Assembly: GCA_903902745.1 (NCBI GenBank)
Contig: CAIUWA010000015.1
Span: forward strand, 1 to 64,000
DNA length: 64,000 nt
From: an uncultured Opitutia bacterium
Lineage (GTDB): Bacteria > Verrucomicrobiota > Verrucomicrobiia > Opitutales > Opitutaceae
Direction of reading: 5' to 3'
In this document: positions 47,585 through 57,509 of the stretch, piece by piece
How the letters are laid out: every line of letters starts with the position of its first letter
How positions within the stretch are numbered: position 1 is the first letter of the stretch
Notes under the pieces: model-generated
Databases searched by the model: none
What the model was told of the DNA's origin: nothing
What the model saw: only the letters and a program-made list of their open reading frames with translations
Translations under genes and position numbers: made by a program

Positions 47585-49186
47585 ATGAAAAACCGCCCGT
47601 CCCTCCGATCACCCGTCACCCGCCGCGGTTTTCTCGGGCGGATTGCCGGGGCCGCCGCCGCGGCCTCGCTACCGCAGATCATCCGCGCGCAGACGGCCCG
47701 GACCGGCCGCAAGCCCAACGTGCTGTTCTTCATGTCCGACGACATGCGCGTCGAGCTTGGTTGCTACCAGAGCATGTTCGGCGCGCAGACGCCGAACCTC
47801 GACGCGCTGGCCCGCGCGGGCGTACGCTTCGACCGGAATTACTGCCAGTATCCCATCTGCAATCCGTCGCGGACCTCGCTGATGACGAACCGGCACCCGA
47901 CGACGACGCGGGTGCTCGGCAACACGAACAATTTCCGGGTGACAAACCCGGACCTCGTAAGCCTGCCGGAACTGTTCAAGGCGAATGGCTACACCACGTT
48001 GCGCACGGGAAAGATTTTCCACGGTGGCTTCGATGACCCCAAGGCCTGGACCAAGGGCCACGACGAGCCCACGGGTCCCGGTGGAGGAGGGGGCAAGCGG
48101 ATGGACGTGCCGCGCCCGCCGTCCGGCCTGCCGCATGCGGTGCCTTCCGACAAACTGCGGATCGTCGACGCCAGCAAGGCGAACGAGCCCGATTATCGCT
48201 CGGCGGACCATGCCACGCAGTATGTGCTGCCCGCCTTGGCCGGCGACGTCAGCCGCGCCGCGGAGTCCGACCAACTCATTGTCCTGGATGGCGACGGCGA
48301 GGGCCATCCGGACTACCAGACGGCGTCGACCGCGATCCAATACCTCCGTGACCACAAGGACGGGCCGTTCTTCCTCGGCTGCGGCTTCGTGAAGCCGCAC
48401 AGCCCGCTGTGCGCGCCGCAGAAATTCCTGGACCTCTATCCGCTGGACCAGATCAAGCTGACGCCGGACTTCGCGCCCTGGCCGACGGTGCCGCCCGGCT
48501 TCCCGAGCGCGGCGATCCGCCGGCACAACGCGGACCTCTTCATCGGCCGCGGGGCGACCGAGGAGGAGGCGAAGCAGACCATCCGCCATTACATCGCGTC
48601 CATCACCTACTGCGACTGGAACCTCGGCCGCGTGGTCGCGGAGCTGGACCGCCTCGGGCTGCGCGACAACACGATCATCGTCTTCATTGTCGATCACGGC
48701 TACCAACTCGGCGAGAAAGGCAAGTGGTCGAAGGCCGGATCGCTGTTCGAGATGGGCTGCCGCGTGCCACTGATGATCGCGGCGCCGGGCATGACCGGCA
48801 ACGGCCGGAGCTGCCACCGGATCGTGCAGTCGATCGACATCTTTGCGACCCTGTGTGAATTGTGCGGCCTGACTCCACCGCCGGGCGGGGAGGGCAGGAC
48901 CCTCACGCCGCTCCTGCGCGATCCGGCGGGCACATGGAACCAGCCCGCCTACAGCGTGTGGAGCGAGGACGGCCAGACGCTGCACGGCGTGGCGGTCCGC
49001 ACCGAGAAATTCCGCTACGCGGAGTACGGCCCGGAAGGCGTGAACGGGGCGATCCTCTTCGATCCGCAGACGGATCCACTGGAGATGAAAAACCTCGCGG
49101 ATGACCCGCGTTATGCCTCGGTGCGCGCGGAGCTGTCGGCGCTGACGAGGAAATACGCCGCCAACCTCGGCCGGTCCCAGGTGTGA
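47585..49186 (+). CDS. Sulfatase (type I, S1 family), Tat-exported
   Basis: A 533-aa enzyme. A twin-arginine signal TRRGFLGRIAGAAAAA is at the N-terminus. The formylglycine signature is CNPSR, with Cys92 to be oxidised, and PNVLFFMSDDMR carries metal-binding Asp pairs. IVFIVDHGYQLGEKGKWSK also supplies metal ligands. The pattern resembles iduronate-2-sulfatase-like members. It needs a formylglycine-generating enzyme, which is not convincingly present in the window. It follows a GH28 gene and is probably cotranscribed with it. Confidence 0.9.
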   Translation: MKNRPSLRSPVTRRGFLGRIAGAAAAASLPQIIRAQTARTGRKPNVLFFMSDDMRVELGCYQSMFGAQTPNLDALARAGVRFDRNYCQYPICNPSRTSLMTNRHPTTTRVLGNTNNFRVTNPDLVSLPELFKANGYTTLRTGKIFHGGFDDPKAWTKGHDEPTGPGGGGGKRMDVPRPPSGLPHAVPSDKLRIVDASKANEPDYRSADHATQYVLPALAGDVSRAAESDQLIVLDGDGEGHPDYQTASTAIQYLRDHKDGPFFLGCGFVKPHSPLCAPQKFLDLYPLDQIKLTPDFAPWPTVPPGFPSAAIRRHNADLFIGRGATEEEAKQTIRHYIASITYCDWNLGRVVAELDRLGLRDNTIIVFIVDHGYQLGEKGKWSKAGSLFEMGCRVPLMIAAPGMTGNGRSCHRIVQSIDIFATLCELCGLTPPPGGEGRTLTPLLRDPAGTWNQPAYSVWSEDGQTLHGVAVRTEKFRYAEYGPEGVNGAILFDPQTDPLEMKNLADDPRYASVRAELSALTRKYAANLGRSQV

Positions 49187-49368
49187 GCGGCTTTAGTGGT
49201 GGAGCGCGTTGTCCCCAACACGCTGAGAAACTTTGTCGGCGCTTGATTCACCATTCCGGGCTTAAACGGAGTCATACCCGGACGAATTGACGAAAATATA
49301 ACCTCCTGCCGGAGGAATTTTACTGGAACAGGGGACCGCGGACTCCAGTCTCATTTTTGCAGTCCCCT

Positions 49369-51858
49369 ATGCCCGATCCCACCCGCCGTCCCCTGTTTCG
49401 CTGGCTGGCTCTGACCCTGCTCGCACTGGCCGGATTGACCATGTCGCTGCGGCATCACGCGGTGGTTCCAGTCGCGACGACGACGACGGCCCGTGAAATT
49501 CGGCGCGACGACTTGGACGCCAAGACGGTCCCGGTGAACGTGGCGCCCGCGCTGGACTCAGTGGCACTGCCGGCGACAATGGCGGCGGGATTTCGCCCGC
49601 CGCTCTTTGCCTATGTGCAGCCGGCGAACGCCGCCGAGCTCGATGCCGCCGACCGGGTGCCGACCCACAAGATCTTCTATGTGAAACTGGATGAGGATCT
49701 CATCGCCGGGAAGCAGTCGCCCTTCTGGCAGAAAATGGACGAGGGCCGCCTCTCGCTCCCCCTGCCGGACGGCGGGGCGCTGACGGTGTTGATTCATAAC
49801 AGCGAAATGCTCGGGCCACACCGCTTTACGAGCACCGGCTCGATTGATGGCCGGCCCGGGAGCCGGGCGATCTTCGCCTTCAACGAGGGCTTTCTCCGGG
49901 CCACGGTCGAGGACGTCGGGCTCGGCAGCTTTGAGTTGCGGGCGGCGACGAGCGAGCTGGAGCAATTTTACCAGGTGGACCCGGCCCTCGTGCCGCCGTG
50001 CGGGGGCGAGGTGCACCCGGTGAAGGACAGCGATGCCTTCGCCGAGCTGGCGAAACGGGCGATCCGCACCGGGGCGCCGCCCGCGGCCCTGGATGCCGCC
50101 GGCCCGCTGGAGGAACCCACCCCGCCCATGGCGGCGGCTGCGGCGGGCTCGAACGTGGTGGTGCATGTCATGATGCTCTACACGCAGGGCGTGCGGGCCA
50201 CCATGGCGGAGCCCGCGCGCACGGCGGCGATCCAGAGCGACATGGACGGAGCGATCACGCAGGTGAACGACGATTTTGTGCGCAGCCTGATTTCGGCGCG
50301 CGTGAAGCTCGTCAAGATTTCCCAGGTGACCTACACCGGCGACGACTTGGATCCGGATCTCCCGAACGGCACGGTCAATTGGCAGAGCAACATGCTGGAC
50401 GCGGAGCGCAAGACCACCGACGGCATCATGGACGAGATCCATGCGCTGCGCACTCAGGTGGGGGCCGACCTGGTCTGCCTGATCCAGCACCGCACCGATA
50501 GCTCAAGCGCCGGGATCGGCTACATCATGGACACGCCGGGCGACAACTTCAACCCGCTCTTCGGCTTCTCGGTCGTCAAGGACAGCTACATCACCCAGCA
50601 CGTGGTGGCGCACGAGCTCGGCCACAATTTCGGCTGCAACCACAACCGGGAGGATGCGACCGGCCTGGGCGCCTATTCCTACAGCTACGGCTACCGTTTT
50701 ACCGGGGCCAACGGGGTGCGCTACCGCGACATCATGTCCTATGACGTGTCCAATCCCACGCCGTCGACCACCTATATCCGGCTGCCTTATTTCTCCAATC
50801 CCGACGTTGTGCCGCTGAATTCCTTCGGGACGAGCGTGGGTGCGCCGATTGGCATCGCGCCGGGCAAGACCGGCGAGGCGGACAATGCGCTGACGATCGA
50901 CGAAGGCGCTTTCGAGGCCGCGAATTTCCGCCTCCAGACCCAGTCCGTCGCCAATAACGGCACGCTCGTCAATGTCGCCACGCGGGCCTTCGCCGGCACC
51001 GGCGAGCAGCAGCTCATCGCCGGATTCATCATCACGGGGACCCAGCCGAAAAAAATGCTGATCCGCGTGGCGGGGCCGGCGCTGGCGCCCTTGGGCGTGG
51101 CCGGCGTCCTGCCCGACCCGAAGGTCACGCTGATCCGCACGGACACCGTGCCCTTCACCACGGTCGCCGTGAATGCCAAGGGTTGGGAAACACAGACGAA
51201 CCTCGACGGGTCGAGCAGCAATGTCACAGGCAGCGATATCACCAATGCGGTGTCCGGTGCGTTTGCTTTTGCGAAGGGCAGCAAGGATGCGGCGCTGCTG
51301 GTCACCCTGGCTCCCGGCAACTACACGGCGAATGTCGAGAGTGTCAGCGGCACGACCGGGGCGGCCCTGGTCGAGGTCTACGAGGTCGACCGCAACGGCA
51401 ACAAGATCGTCAACCTCTCCACCCGTGCGTACGCGGCCAAGGGCAACGAAATCTTCGGCGGCTTCGTCGTGCAGGGCGATCCGGGCACGACCAAGCGCAT
51501 CCTCATCCGGGCGCGGGGCCCGTCCCTCGCGCAGTTCGGCCTCTCCAATCCGCTGAACGATCCCTACATGGAGCTGTATAATGCGAGCAGCACGCTGATC
51601 ATGATCAACGATGATTGGACCACGAGCGTCGGTTCGACGGGCGGCCTGAGCGACGACACAAAGCCGCTGGCCAGCGCTTACAACGAACTGCAGATTGCCG
51701 CCACCGGCCTGGCCCCGGGCAACCGGCGCGAACCCTGCATCCTGGTCGACCTGGCCCCGGGCTTGTACTCGGCGATCATCAAGCCGTTTGAGTTGCTGCC
51801 CTCCCAGCCCGCCCAGCCGGGCGTGGCGATCATCGAGGTCTACGAGATCAACCAGTGA
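49369..51858 (+). CDS. Secreted metzincin-type metalloprotease with C-terminal repeats
   Basis: An 829-aa protein with a signal peptide (LFRWLALTLLALAGLTM). The protease core has HELGHNFGCNH (His415 on) and the Met-turn DIMSYD, as in reprolysin-like metzincins. Before it lies a propeptide-like region of about 260 residues. After residue 530 come two beta-rich repeats sharing NVATRAFAGTGEQQLIAGFI/NLSTRAYAAKGNEIFGGFV and RILIRARGPSLA, common in Opitutaceae secreted proteins. ATG 49369 is preferred. Confidence 0.85.
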   Translation: MPDPTRRPLFRWLALTLLALAGLTMSLRHHAVVPVATTTTAREIRRDDLDAKTVPVNVAPALDSVALPATMAAGFRPPLFAYVQPANAAELDAADRVPTHKIFYVKLDEDLIAGKQSPFWQKMDEGRLSLPLPDGGALTVLIHNSEMLGPHRFTSTGSIDGRPGSRAIFAFNEGFLRATVEDVGLGSFELRAATSELEQFYQVDPALVPPCGGEVHPVKDSDAFAELAKRAIRTGAPPAALDAAGPLEEPTPPMAAAAAGSNVVVHVMMLYTQGVRATMAEPARTAAIQSDMDGAITQVNDDFVRSLISARVKLVKISQVTYTGDDLDPDLPNGTVNWQSNMLDAERKTTDGIMDEIHALRTQVGADLVCLIQHRTDSSSAGIGYIMDTPGDNFNPLFGFSVVKDSYITQHVVAHELGHNFGCNHNREDATGLGAYSYSYGYRFTGANGVRYRDIMSYDVSNPTPSTTYIRLPYFSNPDVVPLNSFGTSVGAPIGIAPGKTGEADNALTIDEGAFEAANFRLQTQSVANNGTLVNVATRAFAGTGEQQLIAGFIITGTQPKKMLIRVAGPALAPLGVAGVLPDPKVTLIRTDTVPFTTVAVNAKGWETQTNLDGSSSNVTGSDITNAVSGAFAFAKGSKDAALLVTLAPGNYTANVESVSGTTGAALVEVYEVDRNGNKIVNLSTRAYAAKGNEIFGGFVVQGDPGTTKRILIRARGPSLAQFGLSNPLNDPYMELYNASSTLIMINDDWTTSVGSTGGLSDDTKPLASAYNELQIAATGLAPGNRREPCILVDLAPGLYSAIIKPFELLPSQPAQPGVAIIEVYEINQ

Positions 51859-51881
51859 GGTTCCGAAAAACTACTCGAGCC

Positions 51882-51953
51882 TTCCCGCGGATCACGCGGA
51901 TGGAGTCGGATGGAAACCGTCAGCATCCGCGCCCATCCGTGTAATCCGCGGGA
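51882..51953. repeat. Hairpin element, 'CCGCGGATTACACGGAT' vocabulary
   Basis: TTCCCGCGGATCACGCGGAT (left) and ATCCGTGTAATCCGCGGGAA (right) form the outer stem, with GGATGG/CCATCC words inside. It lies between the convergent protease and WecG/TagA genes. Confidence 0.9.
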
Positions 51954-51975
51954 AAAAATCCGGGTCGGTCCGGCT

Positions 51976-52740
51976 TCAATCCAGCGGGTATTTTTTCAGG
52001 CCGCTGCGCTGGGCGAGGACGCGCAGGACAAAGAGCGGGTTGGTTGCCAGGTAGCGCGGGCCGAGCCGGCGCGGTTCGGTGCCGAGGCGGAACAGCCACT
52101 CGAAGCCGCTGCGCTGGATCCAGCGCGGCGCCTGCCGCACGCGCCCCGAATGAAAATCGAACGCCGCGCCGACGCCGATGAGCAGGCCGGCGTCGAGCGT
52201 CGGCGCATACTCCGCCATGAAGCGCTCCTGCTTTGGCGAGCCCAGGCCGACCCAGATGATGTCGGGCCGGAAGCGGGCGACCTCGGTCCGCAGCGCGGCG
52301 GACTCGTCCGGGTTCAGCGGCCGAAACGGCGGGGTGAACGTCCCCACCACCTTCAGCCCGGAAAAGCGTGCACAGAGTTTTTCGCGCAAGGTTTCCGCCA
52401 CGCCGGGGACACCGCCGTAGAAATAATGCGTCAGGCCGGTGGCGCGACCAGCGTCGCAGACGGCGAGCATGAGGTCCGGGCCATAGACCCGCTCGACGCC
52501 CGGCGGTCCGAGCCAGACGAGCGGCATGCCGTCGGGCGTGGTGAGCCAGGACGCGTTGTAGATTTTTCGCAGCGCAGGATCCGCGCGCGCCTCGGTCAGA
52601 CCGTGCGCGGTGACGAGGCACACATAACCCATCCGACTGGCCCCGCGCGCACCGAGCACGAGATCGCGTGCCTGGTTGAAGGTGAGCGCCGACACGCCGA
52701 CCCCGAGGACGTTGTAGCGAGGGGGCAGGGAGGGCGGCAT
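51976..52740 (-). CDS. WecG/TagA/CpsF-family glycosyltransferase
   Basis: A 254-aa GT26 enzyme. NVLGVGVSALTFNQA, TPDGMPLVWLG, RVYGPDLM, LTHYFYGG and IIWVGLGSPKQERFMAEYAP are family motifs; it transfers an N-acetyl-hexosamine (or related) residue to a lipid-linked glycan on the inner membrane face. There is no neighbouring polysaccharide cluster in the window, so it may be an orphan. Confidence 0.88.
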   Translation of the reverse strand: MPPSLPPRYNVLGVGVSALTFNQARDLVLGARGASRMGYVCLVTAHGLTEARADPALRKIYNASWLTTPDGMPLVWLGPPGVERVYGPDLMLAVCDAGRATGLTHYFYGGVPGVAETLREKLCARFSGLKVVGTFTPPFRPLNPDESAALRTEVARFRPDIIWVGLGSPKQERFMAEYAPTLDAGLLIGVGAAFDFHSGRVRQAPRWIQRSGFEWLFRLGTEPRRLGPRYLATNPLFVLRVLAQRSGLKKYPLD

Positions 52741-52748
52741 GGGGAGGC

Positions 52749-52885
52749 GGTTATGCGTTATCGGTTATTGGTTGGAGAATGAAGCCCGGGGTCAATGGCT
52801 GGATGTGGATGGCAGGGGACTGGGGATGGATGACGGAGGACCGAGCACAGACGAAGGATAACCGATAACGGATCACCAATAGCCA
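52749..52885. repeat. Hairpin element, 'GTTATCGGTTATTGG' vocabulary
   Basis: The left arm, GGTTATGCGTTATCGGTTAT, and the right arm, ATAACCGATAACGGATCACC, flank a loop containing GGATGGCAGGGGACTGGGGA words. It sits between two divergent genes. Confidence 0.75.
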
Positions 52886-52933
52886 ACCCGCCATGGCGGG
52901 TTTTGGCTTTCACCGGATGCGCTGAAACGATAA

Positions 52934-54505
52934 ATGCCTACGGGCATGAGCCCAAAATTCCCCCGGCTGGGAGTCGCAATCGTGATGCTGACACTCGCCG
53001 GGTGCCAGAAGAAGGTGGAGGCGCCGGTCGTGCAGGCGCCCGAGCCGCCCAAGCCACAGGCCATCGAGGTCGTAAAGACGAACGAGCGCAGCCGTCATTT
53101 CCTCGCCGTGAGCCGCCAGCTGGAACTGGGCGGCACCATGTACGGCTACATCGATGTGGATGGCGATGTGCTGAAGCTGGCGGACGGGCTGCGCAATGGC
53201 CTCGGGCAGATGGCGGCCTCGCAGCCGGCCATGGCGCCCTATGTGAACCAGGATTATGCGGCCATCTTCACGGCCTTGGGCCTGGCGGATATCAAGGCGG
53301 CGGGATTCAGCTCGGTACCGGATGGCACCGGCTTTTTCCGCAACCGGGTCTTTCTCTACACGCCGGAAAAGCGGCAGGGGCTGCTGGCCGGGTTCGGCGG
53401 AAAATCCGGGCCGTTCGCCTACGTTTACCTGGCGCCGGCCGACACCGACATCTACTGCGAGTCGGAGATCGATGTGCCGGTGGTTTACCAGACCATCCGG
53501 GACGTTGTGGGCCGGGTGGGCGGAGAGACCTCGAAGAACCTGGTCGAGGACGGTCTGAAAAAAGCGGGAGAGTCGTTGGCGCTGTCAGTCCTGGACCTGA
53601 TCAACGGTCTGAAGGGCCGGGCCGTGCTGGTCATGCGCTTCGACAACGACAAGACCCTTCGGCTGCCTGGCATTGCCCTGCCGGCCTTCTCCCTGATGAT
53701 TCGGATTGATGGAGTCGGCCCGACCGTCGAGGCGGCGCTGGCGACGCAGATGAAGAACCTCGTCCGGATGCAACGGTCGGACAACGTGCGGATGTACTTT
53801 TCGAGCAAGCCCTCGCCGCTGGATGGAATCAACCCGGTGTTTGCGATCGATGGGAGCACGCTGTACTTGGCAACGACGAGGGAATTCCTCGACGAATGCC
53901 GGACCTCGAAGGCCGGGCTCGCGAAGAATCCCGCCTTCCAGCAGTCGCTGGCGCAGGTCGGCAGCGAGGGCAATGGCCTGACCTACCTGAGCCCGCGTCT
54001 CTTTCAGCGCCTCCGTGAATTCGAGAAACTCAATCCAGACCTGCCGCCGCAGGTGCAGTCGAGCGTGCACTGGGTGATGGCGAGCCTGCCGAAGCCGGAC
54101 CGGCCCCTGATCACTGTCCGGACCAACCTGCCTGACGGCATCCTGATCCGCTCATATTGGGACCGCTCGCTCAAGCAGGATGTCGCGATGACGGCCGTCT
54201 ATAACCCCATCACGATCGGGGTGCTCGCGGCGATGGCGATCCCGGCCTTCCAGAAAGTACAGACGTCCTCGCAGGAAAAGGCCGTGATGAACAACCTGCG
54301 GATGCTCGGAGCGGCGGCTGACCAGTATTATCTTGAGACGGGCAAGACTTCCGCCCTGTACAGCGACCTGGTGGGCCCGACCAGGTACGTCAAAGTCGTC
54401 ACGCCCGTGGCGGGGGAAAATTACCGCTTGGTGCGCTTCCAGCAAGGCCGGCCGCTGCAAGTGCGCCTGCCGACGAACGGCCAGCTGATCGAGTACAAGC
54501 CGTGA
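52934..54505 (+). CDS. Lipoprotein with a pilin-like C-terminal segment
   Basis: A 523-aa protein. The lipobox LTLAGC is near residue 23 (starting at the first ATG; ATG 52946 is an alternative). The central 370 residues have no family that I recognise. Near residues 424-450, PITIGVLAAMAIPAFQKVQ and then MNNLRMLGAAADQYYLETGK closely resemble the N-terminal helix and following part of type IV pilin-like/type II secretion pseudopilins, here internal and without a prepilin-peptidase site. This may be a domain fusion that anchors the protein twice. Confidence 0.65.
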   Translation: MPTGMSPKFPRLGVAIVMLTLAGCQKKVEAPVVQAPEPPKPQAIEVVKTNERSRHFLAVSRQLELGGTMYGYIDVDGDVLKLADGLRNGLGQMAASQPAMAPYVNQDYAAIFTALGLADIKAAGFSSVPDGTGFFRNRVFLYTPEKRQGLLAGFGGKSGPFAYVYLAPADTDIYCESEIDVPVVYQTIRDVVGRVGGETSKNLVEDGLKKAGESLALSVLDLINGLKGRAVLVMRFDNDKTLRLPGIALPAFSLMIRIDGVGPTVEAALATQMKNLVRMQRSDNVRMYFSSKPSPLDGINPVFAIDGSTLYLATTREFLDECRTSKAGLAKNPAFQQSLAQVGSEGNGLTYLSPRLFQRLREFEKLNPDLPPQVQSSVHWVMASLPKPDRPLITVRTNLPDGILIRSYWDRSLKQDVAMTAVYNPITIGVLAAMAIPAFQKVQTSSQEKAVMNNLRMLGAAADQYYLETGKTSALYSDLVGPTRYVKVVTPVAGENYRLVRFQQGRPLQVRLPTNGQLIEYKP

Positions 54506-54588
54506 GAGTCCAAGGCGTCCAGCTGCGGCACCTTGGCGGGGTGAACCGCCCGGTGAGCCGCGGTCTGGATCGTGAGTCTGTCGAACGG

Positions 54589-55236
54589 TCAACCGCCGAA
54601 GCGGGCGGTCAATTCGGCCAGGTTGCCCGCGGCGAGTGAAGGCAGCTGCAGGTCGACCGGCGTGAAGTCGTGGTGCGCCGTGGAGGGATTGGGCACGGCG
54701 ACACACCAGAGCCCGGCGCGTTTCGCGGCGAGCGCGCCGGTGCGGGAATCCTCGAAGGCGATCGCCTCGAGGCCGCGCAGGCCGAACTGGTTCAACACGA
54801 GCTTGTAGAGATCGGGCTCGGGCTTGGGCGAGGCGACATCCTCGCGGCAGGCAAAAAACTCGAAATAGTCGTGCAATCCCAGCCGGCGCAGGTGCCCCTC
54901 GACGTGGGGGTGGCCGGAATTGGAAGCGACACCGAGGCGCAGCTTGGCGCTGCGGGCGGCTTCGAGCAGGGCCGTGACCCCGGGGAGGACCGGCAGGAGT
55001 TGGTCGATCTCGCGATTGCGGCCGCGGCGCTCCGTCTCGAGGGCCACGCGGTCGGCGCGCTTTTCGAAGCCGTGCCACGGGTCAAAGGCATAGTCGGCAT
55101 GGCCCACCGAGCGGAGAAAGTCCGCCTTGTCAAAGGCCACGCCGTGCTTCCGGTGCACATCGCCATAGGCGGCGATCAGCGCCGACTCGGTGTCGAGGAT
55201 GAGGCCGTCGAAATCAAAAATCAGGGCGCGGATCAT
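54589..55236 (-). CDS. HAD-superfamily phosphatase/phosphomutase (beta-PGM-like)
   Basis: A 215-aa HAD subfamily IA protein. Motif I FDFDGLILDTE carries the nucleophile Asp, LGVASNSG is motif II, KPEPDLYKLVL motif III, and FEDSRTG motif IV. The cap is the helical type of beta-phosphoglucomutase/GS1-like phosphatases. Its ATG overlaps the stop of the upstream PNPOx gene (ATGA), so the two are translationally coupled. The substrate is unknown. Confidence 0.88.
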   Translation of the reverse strand: MIRALIFDFDGLILDTESALIAAYGDVHRKHGVAFDKADFLRSVGHADYAFDPWHGFEKRADRVALETERRGRNREIDQLLPVLPGVTALLEAARSAKLRLGVASNSGHPHVEGHLRRLGLHDYFEFFACREDVASPKPEPDLYKLVLNQFGLRGLEAIAFEDSRTGALAAKRAGLWCVAVPNPSTAHHDFTPVDLQLPSLAAGNLAELTARFGG

Positions 55237-55781
55237 GGGTCGAGGAGGCCGGTGGGGAGGCCGTCAATGCTGCGCGTATTCTTGTCGACCCAGTAGGCTG
55301 CGACGCCGTCGGCGCCCTTTTTCTCCGCCCACTGGACCAGCTGGTCGCGCTCGGCCCGGTAGTCGAGAAAGGGGACGGCGAAACCGCAGGAGGTCTGCAC
55401 GCTTTCGATCTCCGTCACGATCAGCTGGCGCTCGCCCGGCAGGAAGGGCCCGAACAACGGGCGCAGCCCAGCCCACTCGGCATCGCGCGGGTGCACGGCC
55501 CGACCCCGGCCGTAGAGGCGGAGAATCAGCGGCGCATCCTCAAAGGCGCAGAACATGACGGTCATCCGCTCGTTTTCGGCGAGGTGGGCGGCGGTCTCGT
55601 TCCCGCTGCCGGTGGCATCGAGGTAGGCGACGCGGCGCGGATCCAGGACGCGGAAGGTTTTCATGCCCTTGGGCGAAAGGTTCACCCGGCCCGCCCGGGG
55701 CGCGGACGCCACGAAGAAAACCTTTTGCCGCGCGATGAAGTCGGACTGGGGGCCGGTCAGCTCGGGAAAGAATTTGGCCAT
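55233..55781 (-). CDS. Pyridoxamine 5'-phosphate oxidase family protein
   Basis: A 182-aa FMN-binding split-barrel protein. [49 protein letters not shown] and [10 protein letters not shown] match the PNPOx-like family rather than PdxH itself. ATG 55781 gives the typical start. It overlaps the HAD gene by 4 bp. A role in flavin or heme chemistry is possible. Confidence 0.85.
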   Translation of the reverse strand: MAKFFPELTGPQSDFIARQKVFFVASAPRAGRVNLSPKGMKTFRVLDPRRVAYLDATGSGNETAAHLAENERMTVMFCAFEDAPLILRLYGRGRAVHPRDAEWAGLRPLFGPFLPGERQLIVTEIESVQTSCGFAVPFLDYRAERDQLVQWAEKKGADGVAAYWVDKNTRSIDGLPTGLLDP

Positions 55782-55921
55782 GGCAGCGACAGGGTGGCGG
55801 ACGGGCCCCGTCCTTGGAAAACAAATTCCGGCCGGGGCCACGGCACACCAGGCCCGAAAAATCCCAACCACAACTCCGCGCTCGTCATGGGGATTCCGGC
55901 CTGCATTCAATGGGGCAGCTC

Positions 55922-57382
55922 ATGAAGAACCCCTCCGAGTCATCCGCCGTCATCGCCCGGCTCGCCGCGCTGCTGCCGGCCGGGCGGCTGCTGGTGGAGC
56001 CGGTGCAGTTGGCGGCCTACGAGAGCGACGGGCTCACGGCATTCCACGCGCGCCCGCTGGCGGTCGCGGTGCCGGAGACGGGGGAGGAAGTCATTGCCTT
56101 GGTGCGCTTCTGCCACGCGGAGAAGCTGCCCTTCGTCGCGCGCGGCAGCGGCACGAGCCTTTCCGGCGGGTCGCTGCCGATCAAAGAGGGTATCGTTATC
56201 ACCTTGAACCGGCTAAACCGGATCCTGCGGCTCGACCCGGTGCAGCGTTTTGCCGTGGTCGAGCCCGGCGTGATCAACGCGCTGGTCTCGGTCGCCGCGG
56301 CGCCGCACGGGCTGCATTACGCGCCCGACCCGTCAAGCCAGTCGATCTGCACCATCGGCGGCAACGTCGCCTTCAATTCCGGCGGCGCGCACTGCCTGAA
56401 GCACGGCATGACCTCGAACCACGTGCTCGGGATCAAGGCCGTGCTCGCCACGGGCGAGGTGGTCGAGTGGGGCGGCGCGAGCCGCGAGCAGGTGGGCCCG
56501 GATTGGTGCGGACTGTTTGTCGGCAACGAGGGGCTGTTCGGCATCGCGATCGAGGTCACGCTCCAGCTCCTGCCGAAGTCGGAATGCTTTCACACCGTGC
56601 TGGCGGGCTATCGTACGCTGGAGCAGGCGGGCGACGCCGTCTCCGCCATTGTCGCGAGCGGCCTGCTGCCCGGGGCGATCGAGATCATGGACGCGCTGGC
56701 GCTCGAGGCCGCGGTGGCGGCGGTGCACGCGGAATATCCGCCGGGCTGCGAGGCCGTGCTGATCGTCGAGCTCGAGGGCCCGCGCGAAACGGTGGCCATC
56801 GAGCGCGTGCGCCTGGACGAGATCATCGCGGCCAGCCGGCCGGTCGAGGCCCGTCCGGCGCGCGATGCGGCCGAACGCATGGCGATCTGGAAGGGTCGCA
56901 AGAGCGCGTTCAGCGCGGTGGGCCGGCTCTCGCCGGATTTCATCGTGCAGGACGGCGTCGTCCCGCGCCGGCGCCTGGGCGAGGCGCTCCGCCGCATCGA
57001 CGAATGGTCGCGCGAGGCGGGGTTGCGGTGCGCGAATGTCTTTCACGCGGGCGACGGCAACCTGCACCCGCTGATCCTGTATGACGGGCGTGCGCCGGAC
57101 GGACTGGCGCGGGCGGAGGCGCTCGCGGGCCGGATCCTCAAGATGTGCGTCGAGATGGGCGGCTCAATCACGGGCGAGCACGGCGTGGGCGTAGAGAAGC
57201 GCGATTACCTGCCGGACATGTTTTCCGCCGATGAAATCGACTGCATGAAGCGGCTGGCGGCGGCGTTTGACCCGGCGGGCATCGCGAACCCGGGCAAGAT
57301 GTTCCCCGTCGCCGGCGCGCCGGCGCTCGTGCAGCACGGACTGCACCCGCTGGAAAAGGCCGGCGTCATCTCCCGCGAATGA
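55922..57382 (+). CDS. glcD: Glycolate oxidase subunit GlcD (FAD-linked oxidase)
   Basis: A 486-aa flavoprotein of the VAO/GlcD family. The FAD-binding N-terminal half has [17 protein letters not shown] and [17 protein letters not shown]; the C-terminal oxidase half has [14 protein letters not shown] and [10 protein letters not shown]. It oxidises glycolate or D-lactate and works with GlcE and GlcF at the membrane. ATG 55922 (MKNPSESS) is preferred, though 55910 is possible. The order glcD-E-F here is classical, with repeat elements between the genes. Confidence 0.92.
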   Translation: MKNPSESSAVIARLAALLPAGRLLVEPVQLAAYESDGLTAFHARPLAVAVPETGEEVIALVRFCHAEKLPFVARGSGTSLSGGSLPIKEGIVITLNRLNRILRLDPVQRFAVVEPGVINALVSVAAAPHGLHYAPDPSSQSICTIGGNVAFNSGGAHCLKHGMTSNHVLGIKAVLATGEVVEWGGASREQVGPDWCGLFVGNEGLFGIAIEVTLQLLPKSECFHTVLAGYRTLEQAGDAVSAIVASGLLPGAIEIMDALALEAAVAAVHAEYPPGCEAVLIVELEGPRETVAIERVRLDEIIAASRPVEARPARDAAERMAIWKGRKSAFSAVGRLSPDFIVQDGVVPRRRLGEALRRIDEWSREAGLRCANVFHAGDGNLHPLILYDGRAPDGLARAEALAGRILKMCVEMGGSITGEHGVGVEKRDYLPDMFSADEIDCMKRLAAAFDPAGIANPGKMFPVAGAPALVQHGLHPLEKAGVISRE

Positions 57383-57392
57383 AACCGGATTT

Positions 57393-57492
57393 TTTACCGC
57401 GGATTACACGGATAGGCGCAGATATGGGAAAGACATCCGATGCCTGGGCTCATTTCATTCCATCCGCGCCCATCCGTTTAATCCGCGGTAAA
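57393..57492. repeat. Hairpin element, 'CCGCGGATTACACGGAT' vocabulary
   Basis: TTTACCGCGGATTACACGGA (left) and CATCCGTTTAATCCGCGG (right) plus words GGCGCAGAT/CATCCGCGCC. It separates glcD from glcE within an operon, so it must be transcribed. Confidence 0.9.
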
Positions 57493-57509
57493 TGTATGCT
57501 GCCTTTTAA

